Part shown: one piece after another, positions 1 through 8,715 of the stretch | Layout: each line of letters starts with the position of its first letter | Numbering within the stretch: the first letter of the stretch is position 1 | Assembly: GCA_038210445.1 (NCBI GenBank) | Contig: JBBQWQ010000001.1 | Span: forward strand, 288,065 to 352,064 | Direction of reading: 5' to 3' | DNA: 64,000 nucleotides | Source of the DNA: JABFRG01 sp038210445 | Lineage (GTDB): Bacteria; Myxococcota_A; Polyangia; Polyangiales; Polyangiaceae | Program-made: the position numbers and the translations under genes | Notes under the pieces: generated by a model | Databases searched by the model: none | Seen by the model: only the letters and a program-made list of their open reading frames with translations | What the model was told of the DNA's origin: nothing

Positions 1-87
1 AGAGACCTTCGGGCTCGCTGGCGGCCTGGGTGGGCAGCGCGTGGTGCGCGATAAGATAGAACGGCGTCGACATGGGCCGAAGCTACG

Positions 88-807
88 TCACGGTTCTGCC
101 GCCCACAACGGCTGCGCTTCGAGGTAGACGCCGAGAGGGCTTATCCCCGCCACGCCGTCGGGGACCGGGATGTGGCGCTCTCCGTAGTAGTGAATCCATA
201 CGGCGCGTGCAGCGGAGCCCGGCGCACCGAACGCCATGGGCGACGTGTGAAAAGGGCTCGGCGCTCCTCCTCCGCTCGCGTCGAGCGCGTCGTGGTAGGC
301 CTCTTGAACGAGCTCGGAGCAGTACAGCTTCCCGTTGTCGGGCAAGAAGTCGTCGTCGTACGGCGTTCCGATGCGCGCTGCGGCCGCTCGCGTCGCTGCT
401 TCGCCTGCGCTTCGGAGGTCGCCTCGGAGACGCAGGTAGCGCGCGGGACTGCGCTGCTTTCGCGCGAGTACCTGCGCGAGCGGAGTCCGTGCGACGCCGG
501 TGCCGGGCCACGCTTCGAGCACCGACAGACTGGTTGTGCTCCGCTCGATGATCGCCACGTGCGAGAGCGCGGGACCCGACACGCCGAACTGCTCCTCGGT
601 CACGCTGGCCATCGCGATGCACAGGTCACCGCAGTCGAGATCGAGAAAGACGAGGTCGCCGGATCGCAGCGTTCCGAGGTCGGTCGACGCGTCGCTTGGT
701 GCGTGGATCGCCGCACGAGGCGACGCGGTGGACGCGGCGCCACACGCCGCGGCCACCAAGGTGGCGACGAGGCCGAGACCAACCGAGGTGCGATTGTGCA
801 AGAACAC
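88..807 (-). CDS. YiiX/NlpC-P60-like permuted papain amidase lipoprotein
   Basis: Probable envelope-anchored cysteine amidase or peptidase acting on cell-wall peptides or lipid amides. A short hydrophobic segment ends in an AAC lipobox (Cys22). The permuted papain-like fold is suggested by GDLVFLD (50-56), SHVAII with the candidate catalytic His83, and LYCSELV with the candidate nucleophile Cys163, the order used by the YaeF/YiiX group. At 239 residues the length suits that group. The start is GTG: a TAGCGT hexamer lies 6 nt upstream and there is no Shine-Dalgarno, so the mRNA is probably leaderless. The natural substrate is not known from sequence. It stands alone, with an unrelated operon downstream on the same strand. 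Confidence 0.72.
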   Translation of the reverse strand: MFLHNRTSVGLGLVATLVAAACGAASTASPRAAIHAPSDASTDLGTLRSGDLVFLDLDCGDLCIAMASVTEEQFGVSGPALSHVAIIERSTTSLSVLEAWPGTGVARTPLAQVLARKQRSPARYLRLRGDLRSAGEAATRAAAARIGTPYDDDFLPDNGKLYCSELVQEAYHDALDASGGGAPSPFHTSPMAFGAPGSAARAVWIHYYGERHIPVPDGVAGISPLGVYLEAQPLWAAEP

Positions 808-950
808 GACCCGACGCTACCTCAGGTGGGGCCTCCACGGCCAGGCGCCATGGGCGCTGGCGCGCCAGCGCGATCGTGCCCACGGCTCACCCGGGCGGCG
901 CAGACGCATCGGTGGTCGGGAGAGTTTCGTACGCAGGCACCGCGAGTCCG

Positions 951-2801
951 TCATCGTCGCGGCAGCTGCATGCGTTTCGGCGCCTCATCATCATCATCAT
1001 CTTCTTCTTCGACATCCATCGGAGGGGCCGCCAAGACCGGGTCTGCGACGCGCGGTCCCGACGAGGGGTGGAGCATGCGCCGGAGCGGGGGAGCCACGCC
1101 GTCGAGAAAGCGCGCGGTCGTCGCGTCCTCTCGCAGATCGAGCTCGATGCGCACCCGCTCGCCCTCGGGTAGCTCGTCGCCCGCGTACACCCGCAGCGCG
1201 TCGCACAAGAGCTCCTCTTGCATGCTCAGAGGCAGGTCCACCGGGCGCTCCCGCGCCATCGCCGCGGCGGCCTCCATCTGCCCCGCTTTCACCAGGTTCA
1301 CGAGGCGCACCCGGAACGTGTCGCGCGCCAGGTAGGGGTAGGCGGGCGAGATGGTCGCAATGCGATGCAGCTCCTCCTCGGCCTTGCGCCCGCGCCCCGC
1401 TGCCGCCAACGCGAACGCCAGCTCGGCGTGCAGCTGCGGAAGCAGCACCGGCCGCGAGAGTGTGAGCGCCGCCGGACTCGCGCTCGTCGCTGCGATGCCT
1501 GCCTCTGCGTGGTGTCGTGCCGCCTTGAAGTCGCCGGCGGAGGTGGCGATCACCGCGAGCTCTCGCTCGGCCTGCGGCTTCACCAGGACCGTCTTGCTGT
1601 CGGCCAGCTTGGTGAGCGCGATCTGGGCTTCGTCATGCTTGCCGCGCATCCGCAGCTCGAAGGCTTCGCTCAGCTCGCGGGTGAGCTTTCTTCCACGCGC
1701 CAGGCGAAAGGCGATGACCGCGGCCACGACCCCGAACATCAGAAACGACAACGTGAGCGTCGCCCCGGCGGCGTTCAGCCCCAAGAAGGGCGCCTGCACC
1801 GGCGGCCCCTCGCGCAAGTCGTCGGTTCGGAGCAGCGACCAGATGGCCAGGAAGAGCACCGTCAGCAGGGCCCAGAGCGCCGCCACGCGCCCCCAAGGGC
1901 GCTTCGCTTTGCTTGCCTTCGCGGCCTCGTCGACGACCTTGGGATCCACCGCCGCCGGTGCATCGAGACGCGCGCCGAGCCTGGGCGATGCCGCATACGA
2001 AGCCGCTTCCGGCGCGAGCTGGGCGATCCACGACGCGTGCTCGTCCAGCTCTTGTTCCCCCTTGGGCGCGGGCTCTCGGTACACGCTCACCTTCTTGGCG
2101 GCCACCATGCGCGAGAGCGCGCGCACGATCATCCGCTCCCGAGGCCCGGTGGCGCCCAGCAGCAGCGCCCGCTCTTCCCGAAGCACGCGCGCGAGGCCGT
2201 CGAGATCCTTGTCGCGCGCGAAGAGCACGGCCTCCGCCAGTGCGGCTCGCGCCAAGAACGCGGCTTGCCGGTAGTCGGCGCCCCGCACCGCCGCCACGTC
2301 GGCCAGCGCCTCTTCCTTGCGACCCAGGCCTGCGAGCGCCACCGCGCGCAGCGAGAGCGCGCTCTGCCGATGGATCGAGGCCACTGCGCCCACGTTCTTG
2401 CCGATGCGCGCGCCCTTGGTCGCCTCCGCCACCGCCGTCTCCAGCTTGCCCTCGTACAGCGCCAGCGCCGCCCGCTGGTTGTCGACCATCATGCCCACGT
2501 AGCTTTCGAGGACGTTCGCGGGCACTGCGTCGAGGAGCGCGCGCGCCTCGTCGTAGCGTCCACGCGCCGCCCGATCGAGGGCGCTCATGGCCAAGGCGCT
2601 GCCGATCTCCTGGCGCCGCGTGACCACCAGCAGATAGACCATGGCCAAGGGGACAATGCCGGCCAGGAGCAGCATCGGCATGCTGCTCACCCAGGCGCCG
2701 GCGCCCACCACCAGCGCGAGCACGACGAAGGCCAGGCGCGCGCCCGCGCTGCGGTCTGGGGGCGGCGGCGGAAGTTCGAACGCGCCTTCGGGGATCGGCA
2801 T
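951..2801 (-). CDS. membrane protein with TPR-like helical regions
   Basis: A 616-residue protein of no recognised family. Hydrophobic segments lie near residues 25-65 (two helices) and near 305-370 (two more). Between and after them are Ala/Leu-rich helical repeats of TPR character, for example around 70-230 and 385-560. The C-terminus is an acidic tract (EEEDDDDDDEAP, about 597-608) followed by basic residues, encoded by a trinucleotide-like run. It is the second gene of a two-gene operon: the upstream WD40 lipoprotein ends only 13 bp before this start. The architecture suggests a membrane scaffold partner of the propeller lipoprotein; the function is unknown. Confidence 0.6.
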   Translation of the reverse strand: MPIPEGAFELPPPPPDRSAGARLAFVVLALVVGAGAWVSSMPMLLLAGIVPLAMVYLLVVTRRQEIGSALAMSALDRAARGRYDEARALLDAVPANVLESYVGMMVDNQRAALALYEGKLETAVAEATKGARIGKNVGAVASIHRQSALSLRAVALAGLGRKEEALADVAAVRGADYRQAAFLARAALAEAVLFARDKDLDGLARVLREERALLLGATGPRERMIVRALSRMVAAKKVSVYREPAPKGEQELDEHASWIAQLAPEAASYAASPRLGARLDAPAAVDPKVVDEAAKASKAKRPWGRVAALWALLTVLFLAIWSLLRTDDLREGPPVQAPFLGLNAAGATLTLSFLMFGVVAAVIAFRLARGRKLTRELSEAFELRMRGKHDEAQIALTKLADSKTVLVKPQAERELAVIATSAGDFKAARHHAEAGIAATSASPAALTLSRPVLLPQLHAELAFALAAAGRGRKAEEELHRIATISPAYPYLARDTFRVRLVNLVKAGQMEAAAAMARERPVDLPLSMQEELLCDALRVYAGDELPEGERVRIELDLREDATTARFLDGVAPPLRRMLHPSSGPRVADPVLAAPPMDVEEEDDDDDEAPKRMQLPRR

Positions 2802-2814
2802 GAAGGGCTACACG

Positions 2815-4758
2815 TTACGGCGAGGGCGGGCAGAACGCGAGGGCACCCGTCGTGGGGGCAGCGCCGGCGAAGAACGCGCGCGCCAAACCCCGTTGCTCCA
2901 GGGTGGCCGCCTGCTCCAGGGTCGCGAGATCGCCGGTCGCGAAGTCTCCCACCCGCACCCGCAGCTTTGCGCGCACCTGCGCTGCGCCCTGGGGCGAGGC
3001 GATTCCCTGGGAGTCGACCACCGGCGCGTCGGGTAGCAGCTCGAAGGTGCCGCCATCGTCGGAGGCCACGCCGTCTTCTACCCGCAGCATCGCGCCGTCG
3101 GCCATGCGGAGCACGCGCAGGGCTGCGGTCGACCAAACGGCCACGAAGCGTCCGTCGGCGCTCCAGCCGATTCGCGTTACGCCGCCGATGCCGCGCCGCT
3201 GGAGCAGCGTTGCGTGGGGGGGCGCGGCAGATGCGACGACGATGCTCCCGTCGTCGGCCCAGCTTGCCACCCGAAGGCCGTCGGGCGACGCGGCCACACG
3301 GCGCACCTGGCGGAACGTCGCCCGAGCCAGGTGCGGCGCATACGATGACTGCCATTTGCGTAATTGTGTAGAATACACGCGAACGCTGCCGTCCCCTTGC
3401 CCCGAGAAGGCGAGGCCAGCGGCGCAGGCAAAAGCTCCCGTCCCGTCGGGGTCGACTCGGGTGCGAAGGGTCTCGCACGCGGCGTCGCGCTCTGCCGCAA
3501 ACGTTCCAGAGGCCGCGAGCGCAACCCGATCCTCGAGGTCTGCGCGTACCTCTTTCGTTGCATGGTGCAGGGGGTAGCCCGACGAGAGATTGTCGAACGG
3601 TGGCGCCCGGCCACCGGTGGTGCGGCGGGCGACGGGATCGAACAGCGTCACGCTGTGGTCGCAGCCCATGCGGGCGACGCGGCGTCCGTCGGCCGACCAG
3701 GCCGTGGCCACGGGGCAGGGAAGATCGCTGGCGTCGCCCATGAACCATCCGCGATCACGCACCACGTCCGCGATGCCGAAGTTGGTGTCGGTGGCCCACG
3801 CGCGCGTCTGCACCGCCAGCTGGAGCCCGTCGCCCGAGAACGCGAACGCGACATCGCCCGGCGTATTTCCCGCCGTCCCAATCTTGTCGCTCCAGGCGCT
3901 CAGCCGGGTGATTTGCCGGTCGGGCCCGAGAAGCAAGATGGTCTCGCCGAGCTCCGCGAGCGCGATCTGATGGGTACCCGGACGGAACGCCAGTGAGCAA
4001 CGCGGGAGGTGGCCTGCGAGGTTGTACCGAGGCTGCCTCTGGCTCCCGTCGGCCTGGAAAGCGTAAACCATTCCGTCGGCGCCCACGCTCGCCACCTCGC
4101 CGCCGTCGGGGTGGAACGCGACGCGATACACCACCCCACGGTGTCCCTCCACAACGCGTGGGGGGCCACCGGAACGAGCGAGCCATCGGAGCTTGCCGTC
4201 TTTCGCGCCGACGACCATGGTGCCATCTCGCGGCGAGGCGGCGAGGGCCGTGAGCTCCACGCCGAGGTCTGCCTCTACGCTCGGCCCTTCACGCGTGAGA
4301 TCCCAAACTCGAACGATGCCATCGACCCCTGCCGACGCCAGGGTCGTCGCATCGAGGAAGGCCACGGCCCGCACCTCGCCGCGGTGCTGCAGCAGCTCTC
4401 CGCGCACGCTGCCGGTGGCGAGATCGTACACGACAATCGCGCCCTCGATGCCCGGCGTCGCCAGCAATCGGGAATCGGGGCTCATGGCGATGACCGGCTG
4501 AAAGAGTCGATGCGCGAAGCTCCGGGGCATCGGCTGGGCATGTGCGAACACGAGCCGCGCAGGGCGCGACGCGCAGCGAGGCGCCTCCACCGTCGCGGCG
4601 GCCGGCGCGCGGCTCGACCCCTGGGGCTCGCGAGCGGGCGGCAGCGGAACATCGTAGCGCGGCGCGCCTTCCGCACCCTTGCAACCGGCGGCCACGACGC
4701 ACGAGAGCACCAGGAGCCAATTGCGCGACCCTGACCCTGGGCTGGAGCTCTGCGTCAT
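2815..4758 (-). CDS. WD40-repeat lipoprotein
   Basis: A 647-residue lipoprotein: the N-terminal hydrophobic segment ends at VVAAGC (Cys26). The body has repeated WD40-type blades, such as MSPDSRLLATPGIEG, VRAVAFLDATTLASAGVDG followed by VRVWDL, and YRVAFHPDGGEVASVGADG. A second set lies near the C-terminus (RVAASPDGLRVASWADDGS and following). It is probably a protein-interaction platform at the membrane. It is first in an operon with the TPR-like membrane protein. A TATCTT hexamer 12 nt before the start codon may be its promoter, back-to-back with that of the acyl-CoA-binding protein gene. WD40 proteins are more common in large-genome bacteria such as myxobacteria. Confidence 0.72.
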   Translation of the reverse strand: MTQSSSPGSGSRNWLLVLSCVVAAGCKGAEGAPRYDVPLPPAREPQGSSRAPAAATVEAPRCASRPARLVFAHAQPMPRSFAHRLFQPVIAMSPDSRLLATPGIEGAIVVYDLATGSVRGELLQHRGEVRAVAFLDATTLASAGVDGIVRVWDLTREGPSVEADLGVELTALAASPRDGTMVVGAKDGKLRWLARSGGPPRVVEGHRGVVYRVAFHPDGGEVASVGADGMVYAFQADGSQRQPRYNLAGHLPRCSLAFRPGTHQIALAELGETILLLGPDRQITRLSAWSDKIGTAGNTPGDVAFAFSGDGLQLAVQTRAWATDTNFGIADVVRDRGWFMGDASDLPCPVATAWSADGRRVARMGCDHSVTLFDPVARRTTGGRAPPFDNLSSGYPLHHATKEVRADLEDRVALAASGTFAAERDAACETLRTRVDPDGTGAFACAAGLAFSGQGDGSVRVYSTQLRKWQSSYAPHLARATFRQVRRVAASPDGLRVASWADDGSIVVASAAPPHATLLQRRGIGGVTRIGWSADGRFVAVWSTAALRVLRMADGAMLRVEDGVASDDGGTFELLPDAPVVDSQGIASPQGAAQVRAKLRVRVGDFATGDLATLEQAATLEQRGLARAFFAGAAPTTGALAFCPPSP

Positions 4759-4829
4759 GTTGTCCCGTCAAAGATAGCATCCGCGAAGAAGCTGCGCGAT
4801 GCGCCATCGTCGCGCGACGTTGGCTCGGG

Positions 4830-4842
4830 TAGCATCGGCCCC
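4830..4842 (+). promoter_or_regulatory. putative leaderless promoter (-10 TAGCAT)
   Basis: TAGCAT is followed by 7 nt and then the ATG of the acyl-CoA-binding protein gene. There is no Shine-Dalgarno, so transcription would start at or next to the start codon. The near-identical arrangement GGTAGCATCGG plus ATG precedes the LysR gene at 18302. Confidence 0.45.
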
Positions 4843-5097
4843 ATGGAACTACCCGCCAAGTTCGAAGACGCCCAGGTTCGCGTGAAGAAGCTCGCCAGCG
4901 CGCCGTCTACCGACGACCTCCTCGAGCTCTATGCATTCTACAAGCAAGCCACCGCCGGCGATGCCACCGGCAGCCGGCCCGGTATGTTCGACCTCAAGGG
5001 CCGCGCCAAGTTCGACGCCTGGGCCAAGAAGAAGGGCACCGCCAAGGACGACGCCATGACCAGCTACGTGGCCCTGGTCGACCGCCTCGGCGGCTGA
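4843..5097 (+). CDS. acyl-CoA-binding protein (ACBP)
   Basis: An 84-residue cytosolic ACBP, which binds long-chain acyl-CoA esters and buffers the acyl-CoA pool. The family signature is clear: LYAFYKQATAGD (about 27-38) holds the ligand-contacting Tyr and Lys residues, FDLKGRAKFDAW (about 47-58) the second Lys, and SYVALVDRL closes helix 4. The length matches the usual 85-90 residues. The gene is single, divergent from the WD40 lipoprotein, and probably transcribed from its own leaderless promoter. Codons for AFY include one of the recurring TGYANNNTRCA words at 4932. Confidence 0.93.
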   Translation: MELPAKFEDAQVRVKKLASAPSTDDLLELYAFYKQATAGDATGSRPGMFDLKGRAKFDAWAKKKGTAKDDAMTSYVALVDRLGG

Positions 5098-5119
5098 GCG
5101 TCGGTGGCGGCCTGGCGGC

Positions 5120-5797
5120 TCAGCGCTTGGTCAGCGTGTAGGCGCCGGGCGCGTCGTCGGCCTTGCCTTTGGGCGTGTACGAGAGCGAGCTGCCGGCCAC
5201 GCAGAAGTCGTAGCTGGAGCCGTCTGCGATGTTGATGGTGTTGCGTTCGACCGTGTACGCATCTTCCTGGTTGCTCTCGCTCCCGGTCCCGAGATCGCAC
5301 GCGCATCCGCCACCCGCAGCCTTGCACGACGCGGTCTTGAAGGTCTTCGCCAAGGTTCGCTGGAGCTCGGCGCATTGGCCGAAGGAGCACGCTGCGGGCA
5401 GCGTGATCGACGCCGTGTAGGCAAAGGTCGAGGTGCGCTTCACGGTGGTAGCGCCGAACGCCACGCGGCCCTTCACCGTTCCCTTCTGGCTCTCCACCGT
5501 GGCCGTAGGACACTGCTGCGTCAGGGCGGCCAGCGGATCGTCGACGCACACGCCGGTGTAGTCCCACGTGCCGACCACCGCGCCGCCGCACGGGGTCGCC
5601 GCCGGGCAACTACCGGCGAAGGTCACGTCGACCGGCGCCACGTCGGGCAGCGTCCCGCCGCTGCTGCTTCCGCCGCTGCTACTTGCGCCGCTGCTGCTTC
5701 CGCTGCTTCCGCCACCGCTGCTGTTCACCGTGCACGCCGCCGATAGCGCCACCACCGCACACATCACTACAGCCCCGAACGATCGAGAATAAGTCAT
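5120..5797 (-). CDS. Ser/Gly-rich linker lipoprotein of unknown function
   Basis: A roughly 225-residue lipoprotein. The start at 5797 is chosen because GGAGGT lies just upstream and the protein then begins with a proper signal peptide (MTYSRSFGAVV, lipobox VALSAAC). An in-frame extension to 5884 is possible but lacks these features. After the Cys comes a low-complexity Ser/Gly linker (about 29-50), then a compact domain with about ten cysteines, including a CACD cluster, suggesting disulfides in an exported domain. No family is recognised. It converges on the acyl-CoA-binding protein gene with a 22-bp gap. Confidence 0.6.
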   Translation of the reverse strand: MTYSRSFGAVVMCAVVALSAACTVNSSGGGSSGSSSGASSSGGSSSGGTLPDVAPVDVTFAGSCPAATPCGGAVVGTWDYTGVCVDDPLAALTQQCPTATVESQKGTVKGRVAFGATTVKRTSTFAYTASITLPAACSFGQCAELQRTLAKTFKTASCKAAGGGCACDLGTGSESNQEDAYTVERNTINIADGSSYDFCVAGSSLSYTPKGKADDAPGAYTLTKR

Positions 5798-5986
5798 GGG
5801 AACCTCCATGCTTGCTCTCTCGCAACCGGCGTTCCGCAGAGACTTCAGCGAATAGCCCAACCGTTCCGCGGGCGCATGCGGCATCGGCGACGCAGTAGCC
5901 TCCGTTCAACCCGGCGCCCCGCGCCACCCGCGACGCGGGAAGCTGTTTGTGTTGCGCGGCGTTGTAGGCTGCCGGAGACTCCGCCC

Positions 5987-7738
5987 GTGATCCCTTCTGC
6001 GCTCCGCCGCTCCCTCGTCCTGCTCGTCGTACTTCCGGCCTCCTGCGTGCCGAAGTCTGCTGCCGTGAGCAGCTCACAGACGGCGTCACCTTCCGGCACC
6101 GTCGCCCCGTTGTTGCCGCCTCCAGACGCCGCCGCTACCGGGTCCGCCGGGGCTGCCGACGCGGCGGTACCCGCGCAACACGTGACGTTGGGCTCGGAGG
6201 GGTGGCGAACCACGCCCGCCGAGGACCACGGCTTCTATCCCGTCGTCGACGGCCTTTGCTCGGAGCTCGAGGCGGTCCGCGTGGGCAAAGATGTAATCGT
6301 CTACTACGGCGGCGGCGGCAATCCGATGTACGCGGACCAAGGGGGCCTTCGTCTCGGGGCTGCGTCGTTCATCGCGCTCCGCGAGACGGGTCTCGAGAGC
6401 ATCGGTGCGCCCGCCATCGCGTCTCCCATGGGCGTGGCCGGCGCTTCCGCAGACGACTTCTGGATCGCCGATAGCACGGGCTCCCGCTCCAGCGAGGGCG
6501 CCACCATTCACCGGCGTAGCGGCGGCAAGTGGAAGGCCTACGGCCGCGACCAGACCAACCTTCACGCCTGGCTCGACGGCGGCGTCATCGGCTCGCTCGG
6601 GTTCGCCACCGCCTATGGCGACTTGTGGGTCGAGGGCTCGAGCACCAAGCCGCCAGCGGCCATGACCCAGAACATGTGGTTCCCTTCCCTGGCCGCGTTT
6701 CCCTCCGGCGACGTGCTGGTGGTCGGTGGCCTCAACGCCGACGGCAATGGCCCGGGCGGGCCGCTCATCGCGCGCCACTGGGCACCCGGCGGCAAAGTGC
6801 GTCAGCTCGCGCTCGAGAAACTGCTGCCTCCGGTGGGCGACGAGACGCGCGCCGACGTGTACGAAGTCGCGCCCGACGAGGTGTACGTCTCTCGCGCCGG
6901 CGTGGTCGCGCGGTGGGACGGAAAAGACTTCCGCCGGCTCGGGAAGATCAGCAAGGGGGCGCGTGTCGAGCGCCTTCACCGGGCCGCATCCGACGACCTT
7001 TGGGTGACGACCGCCGGCGGCGCGCTCGAGCACCTGACGGCCGCGGGCTCGACTCCGGCCACCATTCCCGAGCCGTTCGCATCCATCGACGGGTTCCAGT
7101 TCGGCAGTGCGTGGGCGGTGGGCCGCTCCGGGAAGCTCTATCGCCGCGACGGCGAAACGTGGAACGAGGTACCGCTCCCCAAGCCCGTGTTCACCAGCGG
7201 CGGCACGCTCAAGGCCAAGCGGGTGCGAGCGCTCGCCAAGGACGACCTGGTATTCATCGGAAAATACTGGGAAAAAGGGCCGTTCTGGAGGGATCAAGAG
7301 CTCCACACTGTGCTCTTTCGCACGCGCCCCACCCACGAGACGCTGCGCTGCAACGAGCCCGATCCCGAGAACAACAACACCCACCTCGGGCAAGGCTTTC
7401 AGTCGTGGCCGCCCATGGCCACCGCAGCGTGCAAGACGCCGTTCGCGGTGCTGGCGCGCCGCAGCAATGCGGCAAAGGGCACCAAGCCCGACGACTGGCC
7501 GCGCCTTCGCGCTGCACTCAAGAGCCACACCGAGCTCGGTGACGTGGCGCTGGTCGACTTCGTCTCCGGCGATCGCACCTTCGTGGGCGTGAAGGCCAAA
7601 GACCTCGACAGCGCCAAGAAGCTGGTCGAGCTGGTGGCCAAGCGTGAGCGCTTGCGGCCGGAGATCGTGTGCGGCGATCCCGCCGCCGTGCGCACGCTGC
7701 CGCTCGATCTGGCGACCGGCAACGTCGTCGCCAAGTGA
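5987..7738 (+). CDS. propeller-like lipoprotein, first gene of cytochrome operon
   Basis: A 583-residue exported lipoprotein. The GTG start at 5987 gives a typical signal (ALRRSLVLLVVLPASC) with GGAG about 10 nt upstream; the longer frame from 5876 adds only Arg-rich shadow sequence. The middle repeats short strand-rich units ending in W/DDLW, DEVYVSRAG or DDLVFIG, as in kelch/BNR-type propellers. The last 150 residues form a separate alpha/beta-looking domain. It heads a four-gene unit: its TGA overlaps the GTG of the next gene (GTGA), indicating translational coupling to the five-haem cytochrome. Function unknown. Confidence 0.62.
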   Translation: MIPSALRRSLVLLVVLPASCVPKSAAVSSSQTASPSGTVAPLLPPPDAAATGSAGAADAAVPAQHVTLGSEGWRTTPAEDHGFYPVVDGLCSELEAVRVGKDVIVYYGGGGNPMYADQGGLRLGAASFIALRETGLESIGAPAIASPMGVAGASADDFWIADSTGSRSSEGATIHRRSGGKWKAYGRDQTNLHAWLDGGVIGSLGFATAYGDLWVEGSSTKPPAAMTQNMWFPSLAAFPSGDVLVVGGLNADGNGPGGPLIARHWAPGGKVRQLALEKLLPPVGDETRADVYEVAPDEVYVSRAGVVARWDGKDFRRLGKISKGARVERLHRAASDDLWVTTAGGALEHLTAAGSTPATIPEPFASIDGFQFGSAWAVGRSGKLYRRDGETWNEVPLPKPVFTSGGTLKAKRVRALAKDDLVFIGKYWEKGPFWRDQELHTVLFRTRPTHETLRCNEPDPENNNTHLGQGFQSWPPMATAACKTPFAVLARRSNAAKGTKPDDWPRLRAALKSHTELGDVALVDFVSGDRTFVGVKAKDLDSAKKLVELVAKRERLRPEIVCGDPAAVRTLPLDLATGNVVAK

Positions 7739-8670
7739 GCCGCGCGATCGCCCGCGGCGGGACCGCAACCGCGCTCGTCACCGGCGTGCTGGTGGCGGCG
7801 GTGGGCGGCGCCTGCGGAGGTGCGCCCGGGCCCGGCGCGCACCTCGCCACAGCGTCCGCAGGCGCCGCGGGCTGCAGCTCGTGCCACGCCGACATCGCCC
7901 AGGAGTGGCAGGCCTCGTTTCACCGGACCGCGTTCTCGGATTCGACCTTTCAGGCCAGCCTGGCGCTGGAAGAGCCGAAGGACCGTGCATTCTGCACGAA
8001 TTGCCACGCCCCTACGCACGTCGCCGCCGAGGGCGTGGGCTGCGCTTCGTGCCACGCCGCGCCCCACCGCCGGGAGCCCGCCTCTCTCGCCGCAGCGAGC
8101 TGCGCGCCCTGTCATGAGTTCACCTTCGAGGGCCGCAGCGAGCTGGTGCAGAAGACCGCGTCCGAGCACCGCGGCTCCGCCTTCGCGGGCACCGCCTGCG
8201 TGGCCTGCCACATGCCCCAGCGCTCTGGACATCGCGACCATCGCTTCGTCTCCGGCCACGCGCCCGGGGCCTTCGCCCCCGCCGTGCATGTGTCGGCCTC
8301 GCGCTCTGGCAGTTCCGTCCAGGTGGCCATTCGCGTGGATGCGGGCCACGACTTTCCCACCGGCGACATGTTCCGAAGGGCGCGGCTCCTGGTGTTTGCC
8401 GAGCGCGAAGACGGGCAGATCGTCGCCGACGCGGAGCGGGTCTTCGGTCGCACCTGGGGCGCCATCGCGCACGGTCCCGACGCGGGCGCACGAACGCAGC
8501 TCACCGACTCGCGCATCCGCGGAACGTGGCAAGAGACCATTCCCCTCGACGCCGACACGCCGGTGGCCCGCGTGCGCTACACCCTTTTGTACGAGCGTCT
8601 GGTGGCCGCGAGCGGCGATCACGTCTCGGTTCGCTCGAGCGACGCCCTGGTAGAAGGTGAGGCAAGGTAG
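7735..8670 (+). CDS. pentahaem c-type cytochrome lipoprotein
   Basis: A 311-residue extracytoplasmic electron carrier. The signal segment ends at VGGAC (Cys27, probable lipidation). Five CXXCH haem motifs follow: CSSCH (47-51), CTNCH (87-91), CASCH (103-107), CAPCH (123-127) and CVACH (155-159), with extra His residues for axial ligation. This resembles the cytochrome c554-type multihaem group. The C-terminal half contains GHDFPTGDMFRRARL and then beta-rich sequence. The GTG start overlaps the stop of the upstream lipoprotein gene. A secreted esterase gene follows 45 bp downstream. The redox partner is not evident here. Confidence 0.85.
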   Translation: MSRAIARGGTATALVTGVLVAAVGGACGGAPGPGAHLATASAGAAGCSSCHADIAQEWQASFHRTAFSDSTFQASLALEEPKDRAFCTNCHAPTHVAAEGVGCASCHAAPHRREPASLAAASCAPCHEFTFEGRSELVQKTASEHRGSAFAGTACVACHMPQRSGHRDHRFVSGHAPGAFAPAVHVSASRSGSSVQVAIRVDAGHDFPTGDMFRRARLLVFAEREDGQIVADAERVFGRTWGAIAHGPDAGARTQLTDSRIRGTWQETIPLDADTPVARVRYTLLYERLVAASGDHVSVRSSDALVEGEAR

Positions 8671-8703
8671 GCGATGCAGTTGCGTGGGTGGTGCATGCGA
8701 ACG

Positions 8704-8715
8704 TAGGATCACCCG
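8704..8715 (+). promoter_or_regulatory. putative leaderless promoter (-10 TAGGAT)
   Basis: TAGGAT sits exactly 6 nt before the esterase ATG at 8716 with no Shine-Dalgarno. It would let the esterase and the gene after it be expressed separately from the cytochrome genes. Confidence 0.4.

Noticed and set aside
1000..1020. CAT/CTT trinucleotide run as a mobile or regulatory element
   Set aside because: It simply encodes the acidic Asp/Glu tail of the 951-2801 protein.
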